A stretch of DNA of 14,780 nucleotides from Acidobacteriaceae bacterium (lineage in GTDB: Bacteria; Acidobacteriota; Terriglobia; Terriglobales; Acidobacteriaceae), in the NCBI GenBank assembly GCA_003151875.1, contig PLYW01000175.1, positions 1,582 to 16,361 on the forward strand, written 5' to 3'. Below, piece after piece: positions 1 to 6,851 of the stretch. Below the pieces are notes generated by a model. It was not told where the DNA came from. It saw nothing but the letters and a program-made list of their open reading frames with translations, and did not search any database. Both the position numbers and the translations under genes were made by a program. Position 1 is the stretch's first letter. Each line of letters starts with the position of its first letter.

Positions 1-444
1 CCGGCGCTGGCGTCGGCTTATGGCGCGACCATTTGCGAGATCCCCATCCGCAATGTCAACCGGGAACGGGGCGAGTCGCATTATGGCATCTCGCGCACCT
101 TTCGCGTGTTCTTCGATCTCATCACCATCCGTTTTCTGCTGAAGTACATGGCCCGGCCGCTGCACTTTTTTGGCACCGTCGGGGTGCTAGGCTCGCTGGC
201 TGGCTTCCTGATCGCAATATGGATGTTGTTCGAAAAGTTCGTTCGCCGAATCGACGTCATGGAGGAACACGGCCCGCTGCTGGTGTTCGCTGCCGTGCTG
301 ATCGTCGCCGGCGTGCAATTGGTTGCGTTGGGACTTCTGGGTGAGCTGCAAGTGCGGCATTTCCACGAGCCGGCCAAACGCGCCCCTTATACTGTGGACC
401 GGGTATTGCGCTCATCGCACAGCCAATCGGCGCTGGCCGACTGA
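1..444 (+). CDS. GT2 family glycosyltransferase, C-terminal part (5' end outside window)
   Basis: The frame is open from base 1 to the TGA at 442-444, giving 147 residues. The sequence begins PALASAYGATICEIPI and continues RNVNRERGESHYGISRTF, which matches the end of the catalytic domain of dolichol-phosphate-mannose-synthase/GtrB-like GT2 enzymes (the R..GESHYGI.RTFRV.FDL block). Two hydrophobic segments follow, around HFFGTVGVLGSLAGFLIAIW and LVFAAVLIVAGVQLVALGLL, as in GT2 enzymes anchored by C-terminal membrane helices. Such enzymes transfer a sugar from a nucleotide donor to a polyprenyl-phosphate lipid at the inner face of the cytoplasmic membrane; this role comes from the family, and the substrate cannot be read here. 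The catalytic DXD region lies outside the window. Confidence in family is good; in specific substrate, none. Confidence 0.85.
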   Translation, partial: PALASAYGATICEIPIRNVNRERGESHYGISRTFRVFFDLITIRFLLKYMARPLHFFGTVGVLGSLAGFLIAIWMLFEKFVRRIDVMEEHGPLLVFAAVLIVAGVQLVALGLLGELQVRHFHEPAKRAPYTVDRVLRSSHSQSALAD

Positions 445-454
445 AGAGAGTGAA

Positions 455-557
455 TAGTGGTTAGTGGTTAGTGAGCGCAACCGACGTGGTATGGTGCCTC
501 ACGTTTATAACCCGGATCAGCTAACCGGCCCGACTATCCACTATCCACTATCCACTA
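455..557. repeat. REP-like element with heptamer-repeat inverted arms
   Basis: The left arm, 455-473, is TAGTGGT twice plus TAGTG. The right arm, 533-557, is ACTATCC three times plus ACTA. The right arm reverse-complements to TAGTGGATAGTGGATAGTG and so matches the left arm except for one T/A change per heptamer. The 59-nt interior contains a smaller dyad, GTGAG (471-475) with CTCAC (498-502). The element fills the whole gap between the glycosyltransferase stop and the transporter start. It looks like an intergenic REP/MITE-type sequence rather than a CRISPR, because units are 7 nt with no spacers. Copy number elsewhere is unknown. Confidence 0.7.
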
Positions 558-559
558 GC

Positions 560-1549
560 TTGACTAACAAGCCCCACCCCGCCCGCGGCTACCTCTTCAT
601 CGCCGCGGCTACGTTTTTCTGGGGGTTTTCAGCCACTCTGGGCCGCGCAGTTTTTACCGGCAGGCTCTTCCCCGGTGGCCACGTCCTGCGCCCGATCGAC
701 CCTCTCATCCTGGCCCAGAGCCGAACCACGATTGCACTCCTGATACTCCTGCCGATCTTGCTGCTGAAGGGGAGATCGTCGCTGCGGGTGTGGAGTAGCA
801 GCCATCTGCTGCAGTTTTTTCTGCTGGGGATTCTCGGGCTTGCGGCTTCCAACTATTTCTACTATTTCGCCATCCAGAAGACGAGCGTTGCAACCGCGAT
901 TGTCCTGCAATATGTCGCTCCGGTGTGGGTGCTGCTGTATATGTTGGCGCGCCGGCTGCAGCGTCCGACGCTGCGGCGCATCAGCGGTGTGGTCCTGGCT
1001 GTGCTTGGTTGCGGACTGGCGGTGGGGGAATTGGCGACGCAACGCAGATTTCCCTGGCTCGTGATCTCCGGGATTCGCTTCAATACGTTAGGCGTTGTGG
1101 CGGCGGAACTGGCCGCAATCTCGTTCGCCTTCTACAACGTTTACGGTCAACACTTGCTGCAGATTTATCAGCGCTGGACGGTCCTGGTGTATTCCCTGCT
1201 GGGTGCGGCGGTTTTCTGGCAACTGGTAAATCCGCCTTGGAAGGTCATCGCTCAACATTACAGCGGAGGACAGTGGTTGTTCATGGCCGTTTTCTCGGTC
1301 ACGTCGATGCTGGTTCCGTTCTCGCTCTACTTCACCGGATTGCAGCACCTCGATCCCATGCGCGCTATCGTGACCGCGTGCCTTGAACCGGTGTGGGCCA
1401 TTTTGCTGACCGCACTGATCCTCGGCGAACTGGTATCGCCGCTGCAGGTGGCCGGAATCGTTGTCGTGTTGTCAGCGACCATCCTGGTGCAGAGGCCGGA
1501 GCGCCAGTACCGCCGCGAGCCGCTGATTGCGGTTGAGCCGATCGAGTGA
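560..1549 (+). CDS. EamA/DMT-family transporter
   Basis: This is a ten-helix integral membrane permease of the drug/metabolite transporter superfamily with two EamA repeats. The first runs from about GYLFIAAATFFWGFSATLGR to the helix VVLAVLGCGLAVGE; the second from about NTLGVVAAELAAISFAFYNV to VAGIVVVLSATILV. The block SNYFYYFAIQKTSVATAIVL and its C-terminal counterpart LYFTGLQHLDPMRAIVTA are the usual EamA signature regions. I place the start at TTG 560 (LTNKPHPARGYLF, 329 aa, normal family size). The longer frame back to GTG 464 runs through the repeat element, and its extra 32 residues are translated heptamer repeats. No good Shine-Dalgarno is visible for either start. The transported compound cannot be predicted. 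The gene converges with the oxalate decarboxylase downstream. Confidence 0.88.
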   Translation: MTNKPHPARGYLFIAAATFFWGFSATLGRAVFTGRLFPGGHVLRPIDPLILAQSRTTIALLILLPILLLKGRSSLRVWSSSHLLQFFLLGILGLAASNYFYYFAIQKTSVATAIVLQYVAPVWVLLYMLARRLQRPTLRRISGVVLAVLGCGLAVGELATQRRFPWLVISGIRFNTLGVVAAELAAISFAFYNVYGQHLLQIYQRWTVLVYSLLGAAVFWQLVNPPWKVIAQHYSGGQWLFMAVFSVTSMLVPFSLYFTGLQHLDPMRAIVTACLEPVWAILLTALILGELVSPLQVAGIVVVLSATILVQRPERQYRREPLIAVEPIE

Positions 1550-1576
1550 GGCCGCAGATTTAACCAAGGCCAAGCC

Positions 1577-1611
1577 ATTCGCGGAGGGTTGCACGACAAA
1601 CTCCTGCGAAT
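1577..1611. terminator. Hairpin between convergent genes, possible bidirectional terminator
   Basis: ATTCGC plus GGAG (1577-1586) pairs with CTCC (1601-1604) and GCGAAT (1606-1611). T1605 is bulged and the loop is 14 nt. It lies in the 84-nt gap between the EamA stop and the oxalate decarboxylase stop, where a shared terminator would be expected. There is no clear T-run on either side, so intrinsic termination would be weak. Confidence 0.4.
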
Positions 1612-1633
1612 TGTTCGATGCGCAGAGCACTGC

Positions 1634-2674
1634 TTATTTCTTGCCGACCGGCGGCGCAACGAACACGGTCTTGTGCGGAAGCTTGGCGGCGACCTCGGGA
1701 CTAAGCCCAAACGTTGTTGCCAGCACGTCAGCCGGATTGCCGGCGAGCCACTCGCTGAGATCCATCGCCTGGTAGTGGGGGCTGTTAAAGCCGACTAGGA
1801 TGCGGCAGACCTCTGCACCGGTGTTCTTGATGTAGTGACCCGCCCCCATGGGGGCATAGCCGACGTCGCCGGCTTCAAACTGCTCGATGACCGCATTTCC
1901 CTGGGCAAGAAACACGCCCATCTCTGCCGCGCCGCTGATGTAGTACTGCCACTCGTCCGCGTTTGGATGCCAGTGCAGCTCGCGCAAAGCTCCGGGCTGC
2001 AGCTCAATTACCGATCCGGCCATCGTCGTCGAAATAGGAAATTCATCCGCCGTTACAGTCCGCTGCGTACCACCTCCCGGGACGCGCCGGGGCTGTTGGG
2101 CGTCAAGCGGGTACCGATGCATCGTCGCCAGTTCCGGAACTCTGCGCGGCGTCGCCGAGAGCGAGCTGTCGTCAGGCACAGGACCACGGACAAAGTAGGC
2201 TTCGCGGTCGGGCAATGGCGCCAGCTCTGCGACCGAGAGACCCAGGTTTTGCGCCACAACCTCGCGCGGCGTCTGCGCGAGAAAGTCCGTGATACTGAAG
2301 GTGTGATCTTCTGAGAAGTCGCCGTTATCGAAGATCAGGATAAAGTGGCACTCACCAGGGCCGAGTCCCTGAATCGAATGGCCATACCCCCGCGGAAAGT
2401 ACCAGACATCGCCTGGATCGAACGTGTCAACATAGGCCGAGCCATCTGGATGGAGGATTGTAGTGCGGCAGGAGCCGGCGACGACGTAGGCCCACTCGGC
2501 CGCGTTGGCATGCCAGTGCAGCTCGCGCATCGTGCCTGGCGCCAGCCGCATGGAGACACCGGCAATGCCGGTCGAGATAGGGAACTCAAGGACGGATGCG
2601 CCGCGCGTGACGCCCCCGTTTCCTACGCGGGGAACCTGCTGCTCCAGACGGTAGCGGAATGATGGTAATGCCAT
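1634..2674 (-). CDS. oxdC: Bicupin oxalate decarboxylase
   Basis: A Mn-dependent enzyme predicted to convert oxalate to formate and CO2. The 346 residues carry two cupin domains. Site 1 ligands are H53, H55, E60 and H99 (RELHWHANAAEWAYVVAG); site 2 ligands are H234, H236, E241 and H280 (RELHWHPNADEWQYYISG). R50 matches Bacillus OxdC R92. The N-domain lid is SEDHT (121-125), with E122 at the place of the essential lid glutamate (SENST in Bacillus), which favours decarboxylase over oxalate oxidase. In the C-domain, V294 stands where Bacillus OxdC has E333. No signal peptide is visible, so it is probably cytosolic, unlike the exported forms in some bacteria. ATG 2674 is chosen because GGAGG lies 8 nt upstream; the frame extends to 2803, but that stretch is not cupin-like. 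It is 86 nt downstream of the metallophosphoesterase, same strand. Cytosolic oxalate removal or acid resistance is inference. Confidence 0.85.
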   Translation of the reverse strand: MALPSFRYRLEQQVPRVGNGGVTRGASVLEFPISTGIAGVSMRLAPGTMRELHWHANAAEWAYVVAGSCRTTILHPDGSAYVDTFDPGDVWYFPRGYGHSIQGLGPGECHFILIFDNGDFSEDHTFSITDFLAQTPREVVAQNLGLSVAELAPLPDREAYFVRGPVPDDSSLSATPRRVPELATMHRYPLDAQQPRRVPGGGTQRTVTADEFPISTTMAGSVIELQPGALRELHWHPNADEWQYYISGAAEMGVFLAQGNAVIEQFEAGDVGYAPMGAGHYIKNTGAEVCRILVGFNSPHYQAMDLSEWLAGNPADVLATTFGLSPEVAAKLPHKTVFVAPPVGKK

Positions 2675-2682
2675 GGATCGAG

Positions 2683-2687
2683 CCTCC
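2683..2687 (-). promoter_or_regulatory. Ribosome binding site of oxalate decarboxylase
   Basis: On the minus strand GGAGG is followed by 8 nt and ATG at 2674-2672. It fixes the start of the bicupin gene over the longer open frame that begins at 2803. Confidence 0.75.
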
Positions 2688-2760
2688 GGTTGCGAGTTGT
2701 ACTGGCAGCGTGGTGGCCAGTGGCTTCCGACTGTTTCATCGAGAATGGAAGATGGCGTGG

Positions 2761-4266
2761 CTAGGGAGACGGCTTTTCCGGCACAGTCGCCGTACAATAG
2801 CACGATTCATAGGCCTGCTGGGTGAGTCCGCTAATCGCACAGTACAGTCCTCTCACATCTTTAGCAGGAATGGGTGCGGCAGAACTCGATACCATGTAGA
2901 GCTGCAACCAGAGGTCACGCGCCGTGTTGCGGGTGGCGATCTCATCATAAATCTTGGCCAGACTCGCGCCGTCCAGTTGCGGCACTTTCCATCGCCGCGA
3001 AAACGTGTACTCCCGCCTCCAACGTCCGCGGGTTTTACCGCCTTCCTGCTGGAGATTCGTCAGAAAGTAGGTGGTCTGATCGGCCAACGTTCCGTCGCTC
3101 CTGAAATCTACGATTCGAAACCCGGGATTCTGGTCATAGATCGGAGAAATCGGGGGATCAATCAGCACAAACTGCCGGTTGGCGCCATCCGCTCCGATCA
3201 CCCGGAAGTCATCTACGTGCGTGTGACCGGCGAAGCTCGCCAAGACCGTGCTCCGATATCGCTCCAGCAGGCTGTCGAACCGCGCAGTCCATTCCGGGAC
3301 CCACATGGGCACCACCGAACTCGCGCACGACGCGGCCGAACTGCTGGTCCCCGCAGAGGTTCCATCATAGGGATGGGTTGTCGCCCAGCCGTCGATTCCT
3401 GGGGGAATGTGAAACATGAGCCAGACTTTCTCGTGGGACTGTTCCGCTTCGGCCAGTTGCGATTCCAGCCAGGTGAGCAGATCGGTCCCTGCAGTGGAGT
3501 TGACCGTCGCACAGCCATGGCTAAAGCTGGCGGCTCGATACTTGTCGGACCAGAAGATGGTGTTGAGCGACACGATGCGCACACCGGGCAGCGTGGGATG
3601 CTCTAGGTTGTAGCTTCCCAGCGACTTCCAGGTGGCGCTGAATTGCTCGCCTTCCATCGCAAGGTCGCGGGCCCTTTGCGCAGTGTCGTTCAGGAATGCT
3701 CCATTCGCCTCAATGCTGTAATCGCCGCAATATTCGTCGTTGTTGCCGGGCGTCAGCAGGATCTTCGCCGCCGCGAAACGCTTGCGGAATTCCAGCGCTA
3801 CGAAGTCAACCGTCTTGAGCACGAAAGCGCGATAGTGCCCGGAATCGCTGTCATGGGTAATGCTTTGGTATGTCTTGGAGAAGTTGTGCGCCAGCAGATC
3901 GCCAGTGAACATCACCAGCGCTGGATGAGGCTCAGCCCTGACCATCGCGTCCAATGCGGACCGCAGTAGCCACCAGTTCGTGTCATGTCCGTAGCTACTG
4001 AACGCCATGACCTTCGATCGCTGCAAGATTGTTTCCCATTGGGAGGGGTCAGTCGCTGCGAGATCGGCGACCAGCGAAGGATCGGCCATCGGATTGAAGT
4101 GAACGTCCGACGCTATGAGCAGCCGGCCGGCAACATTTTTCCGGGCCGCTTGGCCTGCTGCACCGGAGATGAGCAACAGCGGCAGTAAAACAAGGATGCA
4201 GGCACGCAGGCGCGAACAGGGGTGACAATCTTTTGCCCTTCGCCGAATCTGTGCCGCGCATGACAT
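2761..4266 (-). CDS. Exported acid-sphingomyelinase-like metallophosphoesterase
   Basis: The 501-residue product begins with a basic n-region and a hydrophobic run (CILVLLPLLLISGAAGQA, about 23-40), a likely Sec signal peptide. The calcineurin-type metal motifs follow in order: DVH (54-56), GD (122-123), GNND (174-177), H286 in MFHIPPG, and GHTH (347-350). The long insert and the C-terminal extension with W.VP.LDG.SL.KIYDEI resemble acid sphingomyelinase/SMPDL3 relatives rather than short phosphodiesterases. The usual GNH(D/E) is GNND here, a form also found in yeast endopolyphosphatase Ppn1 of the same broad family, so polyphosphate or a phosphodiester are both possible substrates. Cysteines (C180, C251, C314, C476, C489, C491) suit disulfides outside the cytoplasm. 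The start lies 11 nt after the stop of the phospholipase-like gene, indicating co-transcription. No strong Shine-Dalgarno is seen. The exact substrate is not determined. Confidence 0.85.
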   Translation of the reverse strand: MSCAAQIRRRAKDCHPCSRLRACILVLLPLLLISGAAGQAARKNVAGRLLIASDVHFNPMADPSLVADLAATDPSQWETILQRSKVMAFSSYGHDTNWWLLRSALDAMVRAEPHPALVMFTGDLLAHNFSKTYQSITHDSDSGHYRAFVLKTVDFVALEFRKRFAAAKILLTPGNNDEYCGDYSIEANGAFLNDTAQRARDLAMEGEQFSATWKSLGSYNLEHPTLPGVRIVSLNTIFWSDKYRAASFSHGCATVNSTAGTDLLTWLESQLAEAEQSHEKVWLMFHIPPGIDGWATTHPYDGTSAGTSSSAASCASSVVPMWVPEWTARFDSLLERYRSTVLASFAGHTHVDDFRVIGADGANRQFVLIDPPISPIYDQNPGFRIVDFRSDGTLADQTTYFLTNLQQEGGKTRGRWRREYTFSRRWKVPQLDGASLAKIYDEIATRNTARDLWLQLYMVSSSAAPIPAKDVRGLYCAISGLTQQAYESCYCTATVPEKPSP

Positions 4267-4277
4267 GAGTCTCAGCT

Positions 4278-6200
4278 CTAAAAGTTGAACAGCGTCATCA
4301 GGTCGCCGATGGCGGGACTGTTGGTCGGGAAATAGGAGGCGTTGGGGGCGCTTTGAGGATTGGGAAGATTGTCGCGGCTCCGTGACGACAACGGCTTCAG
4401 TCCCCAGTTCTTCTCAATGAATTTCAGCAGCGAGGCGTGATCGCCGTAGGTGTGGTCCACGTACCCGGTTTTGGCGAAGGGCGAAACCGCGATAAGCGGA
4501 ATGCGTGGGCCATCGCCGAAGAAGTCAATCGGCTGAATGTAACCCGAGTCGTAATTTCCGCCCGATTCGTCGAGGGTAATGAAGATGGCGGTTTGCTGCC
4601 ACAAACTGTTCTGCCCCTTGACGGTATCCACCAGATTACGGCAGAAGGCTTCGTACAGCTCCGGCAGCGATGTGCCCGGATGGGCATCCACAATATCGTC
4701 GGGTTTCACAAACGATACCGCAGGCAAGGTGCCGTTCTGCACGTCCTGATAGAACTGGGTAATGTCCTGAAGGTTGTTCTTGAGATCGGTGGTCATGATG
4801 GACGGCGCGTACTGGAATGGATTGCAGATCTCACAGTAGTGCGAGTAAATTCCGCCAAAGCCGCTGGAACTGAATCCTTCGCCATAGTATTTCCACGAAA
4901 TGCCGGCGGCCGAGAGCGCGTCGCCTATGGTGGGAACCGACGATGGGCCCACGGTGTGGCTCTGGTCGGCGCGCAGTGTGCCGTCGCGGTTGTAGGAAGG
5001 GTCCTGATTGTTCACCAGGTAATAAGCTCCGGGCGCACAGTTGCCGGAGTTGAATGGCTTGTAAGGCAGCGCGGCCAGGTAGTTCATGATGGCCGAAACG
5101 CCCGGCTGGGTGGAATCGGAGCAATCGGTATAGGAAGCATTGCTCTCGTTGCCGGAATCCGGAAGGTAGAAGCCGTCTTGCTGATACCAATTGTTGCTCC
5201 CCGCATAGGGGTTGGGATTCTCCACCTGCAGCGCGGGCGGAGTGGCCGGGTTGCCGTTGGCGTCGCTATAGACCAGCGGCGTACCCGTGCCGATGGAAAT
5301 AGAGTTCGGTCCGGTACCGCCCAACATAAACTGGTGATAGTTGTCGCTGATGGCGTAGGTATTGGCGAGATACGCGAAGTAAGGCACATCTCCTGCAGCC
5401 ATGTTGTAGAAGCCCATCGAGACCGCTCCCTGAAAGGTCGATTGGTCGGTCAATGGCAACGGTGGAGGCGTATTCTCCAGTCCCCAGCCAACAGAAGTTG
5501 CTACCCATGGAAACAGATCGGCGGTGCACCCGCTCGGGTTGGAACTGGTGATGCTGGCGGCGCTGCAGTCGATCTGCTGCCACATCTGGTAGAAGCGATG
5601 GACCGGATCGCCCATCGTGTCCGAGTACTTCAGGTATTGGGTGATCGGAAACGGGCCGTTGGGCAAATCGGCGGGAAACCTGTTGTCAGGGACGAAATAG
5701 AATTGCGGGAAAATGCCGCCGTCGTTCAGCAGATGTTGGTCATCAGGAGCGAGCCCGGGATCGGACGCGATGCCATATTGGGTCGCCGGGGGAAACAAAA
5801 GCGGATTCAAAGTTGTGTTGGGCTGCGGCAGGGTTGAAAAGCTGCCCGTCTGTGGCGGACTCAGCCGATAGACATCCGTGTCGCTGGCTTGATGCTGCAC
5901 TGCTGCGGCGAAGTTCGGACCCGGAGCTCCGGTCGCAGTCACGACCTGCTGCGATAACAAGTTCCAAACCTGCTGCGATGAACCGGGCGGCGGCTGATAC
6001 GTCGCGAAAAGGTTATCAAAGCTGCGGTTTTCCCCAATGACGATAATAACGTGCTTGATGGGAGTGGTGGTGCTCGAACCACCGGATGGCGGGGGAGAAG
6101 GCGCCGGCGTGGGCGTCCCGCCGCATCCAACCAGCTGGATAGCCAGCGCCAGTGCAAGCGCGCGTCTTAGATAGAGTGAACCGTCGGCCAGCAAGGTCAT
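4278..6200 (-). CDS. Lipoprotein phosphoesterase, phospholipase C / acid phosphatase family (PF04185)
   Basis: The 640-residue product has a signal sequence ending in a lipobox, LVGC (23-26), so it is probably a lipoprotein anchored at C26. A Pro/Ser/Thr-rich linker follows (about 29-46). The catalytic domain opens with IKHVIIVIGENRSFDNLF, the ENRSFD motif (57-62) of the phospholipase C/AcpA family. It closes with KPDD, LDES (543-546) and YGDHASLLKFIEKNWGL (from about 585), which hold the remaining metal and phosphate ligands in this family. Such enzymes cleave phospholipids or phosphomonoesters in the envelope. No Shine-Dalgarno is visible before ATG 6200; a TACATT sequence sits a few bases upstream, so a leaderless transcript is conceivable. 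It is the first gene of the minus-strand block and is nearly contiguous with the metallophosphoesterase. The division of labour is inference: this enzyme acting on phospholipid head groups and its neighbour on the product or another polyanion. Confidence 0.85.
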   Translation of the reverse strand: MTLLADGSLYLRRALALALAIQLVGCGGTPTPAPSPPPSGGSSTTTPIKHVIIVIGENRSFDNLFATYQPPPGSSQQVWNLLSQQVVTATGAPGPNFAAAVQHQASDTDVYRLSPPQTGSFSTLPQPNTTLNPLLFPPATQYGIASDPGLAPDDQHLLNDGGIFPQFYFVPDNRFPADLPNGPFPITQYLKYSDTMGDPVHRFYQMWQQIDCSAASITSSNPSGCTADLFPWVATSVGWGLENTPPPLPLTDQSTFQGAVSMGFYNMAAGDVPYFAYLANTYAISDNYHQFMLGGTGPNSISIGTGTPLVYSDANGNPATPPALQVENPNPYAGSNNWYQQDGFYLPDSGNESNASYTDCSDSTQPGVSAIMNYLAALPYKPFNSGNCAPGAYYLVNNQDPSYNRDGTLRADQSHTVGPSSVPTIGDALSAAGISWKYYGEGFSSSGFGGIYSHYCEICNPFQYAPSIMTTDLKNNLQDITQFYQDVQNGTLPAVSFVKPDDIVDAHPGTSLPELYEAFCRNLVDTVKGQNSLWQQTAIFITLDESGGNYDSGYIQPIDFFGDGPRIPLIAVSPFAKTGYVDHTYGDHASLLKFIEKNWGLKPLSSRSRDNLPNPQSAPNASYFPTNSPAIGDLMTLFNF

Positions 6201-6402
6201 AATGTAGTGTCACTTGGTTTGAACAGAGCGGCGATGCGGGTCGGCGACCGCCAGTTTCGTGTTCTGCATTCGCCCCACTTCGTGCAGAGGGATTCTAACC
6301 TGAGTCCCCGTCGGGACGGCACAGAATTCTGTTTTGGCATTTGCTCAGAGGCCGGAGCGCATGCCCGCACTGAGCGGCTGATTGCGGTTGCCGATCGAAT
6401 AA

Positions 6403-6825
6403 CCCAAAATCGGCGCGAAGATCCCAGCATTCCGGTGGCCGGCACAGGCCGGTGATGTGACAAGGGTCCTCGGGCCGGCTCCGCCCCAGCCGATTGAGTT
6501 GCGGGATAACGACGGCGTCGTCAACACAGCTTCCATGCTTTGGCCCAAAGGCGAAAGGGTGCTGGTCTTAGCTGACCACTTGGACATCGTCGGGCACTAC
6601 AAACTAGTCAAAGTGTCACAACCCAACCGGGTAAAAGGCAATTACGAACCGGCCAGAATCTATCAGGCCTACGATGCTCTCCAGTCGGTACCACAGTTCA
6701 CCGACGAAATGTTTAAAAAAGTCTGGACCGAGATCTTCGATTTCGCCATCAATCCAAAGGCATTTGCTCAAAAGAAGGGAAACCAGCTCAAGTCGGTGAA
6801 GCTGGCGGTCGCTGTCGGAGCATAA
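6403..6825 (+). pseudogene. C-terminal remnant of a triacylglycerol lipase
   Basis: The frame is open from 6403 to the TAA at 6823-6825; the longest candidate coding frame begins at GTG 6457 (122 aa). The stretch ELRDNDGVVNTASMLWP followed by LADHLDIVGHY matches the end of lipases of the thermophilic Bacillus/Geobacillus type. There, the Asp of NDG and the His of DH are two of the three catalytic residues. The serine elbow (GHSQGG) and the rest of the alpha/beta core are absent. In the same frame the upstream sequence has TGA at 6379 and TAA at 6400, and about 200 bases separate it from the divergent phospholipase gene. Homology-like sequence (PKIGAKIPAFRWPAQAGDV) continues upstream of GTG 6457, so the true gene once extended further. 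I read it as a 5'-deleted pseudogene. Its last base lies 26 nt from the convergent acyl-CoA synthetase stop. Nothing recognisable was found in 6201-6402. Confidence 0.65.
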
Positions 6826-6851
6826 CGGCTGCTCGGAAATTGGCCGCCCCC

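Noticed and set aside
455..557. CRISPR array
   Set aside because: Units are 7 nt with no unique spacers and the two blocks are inverted to each other.
464..559. N-terminal extension of the EamA transporter from GTG 464
   Set aside because: These codons translate the heptamer-repeat element and add a non-hydrophobic stretch foreign to the family.
2659..3606. 315-residue open frame on the plus strand
   Set aside because: Antisense to the metallophosphoesterase and the oxalate decarboxylase start; no family signal.
4437..5837. 466-residue open frame on the plus strand
   Set aside because: It is fully antisense to the phospholipase-like gene, which has clear family motifs. The plus-strand product shows no recognisable domain and is a GC-rich shadow.
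6379..6402. TGA 6379 in the lipase remnant as a second selenocysteine codon
   Set aside because: A TAA follows at 6400 in the same frame and the surrounding sequence is not lipase-like, so this is decay.
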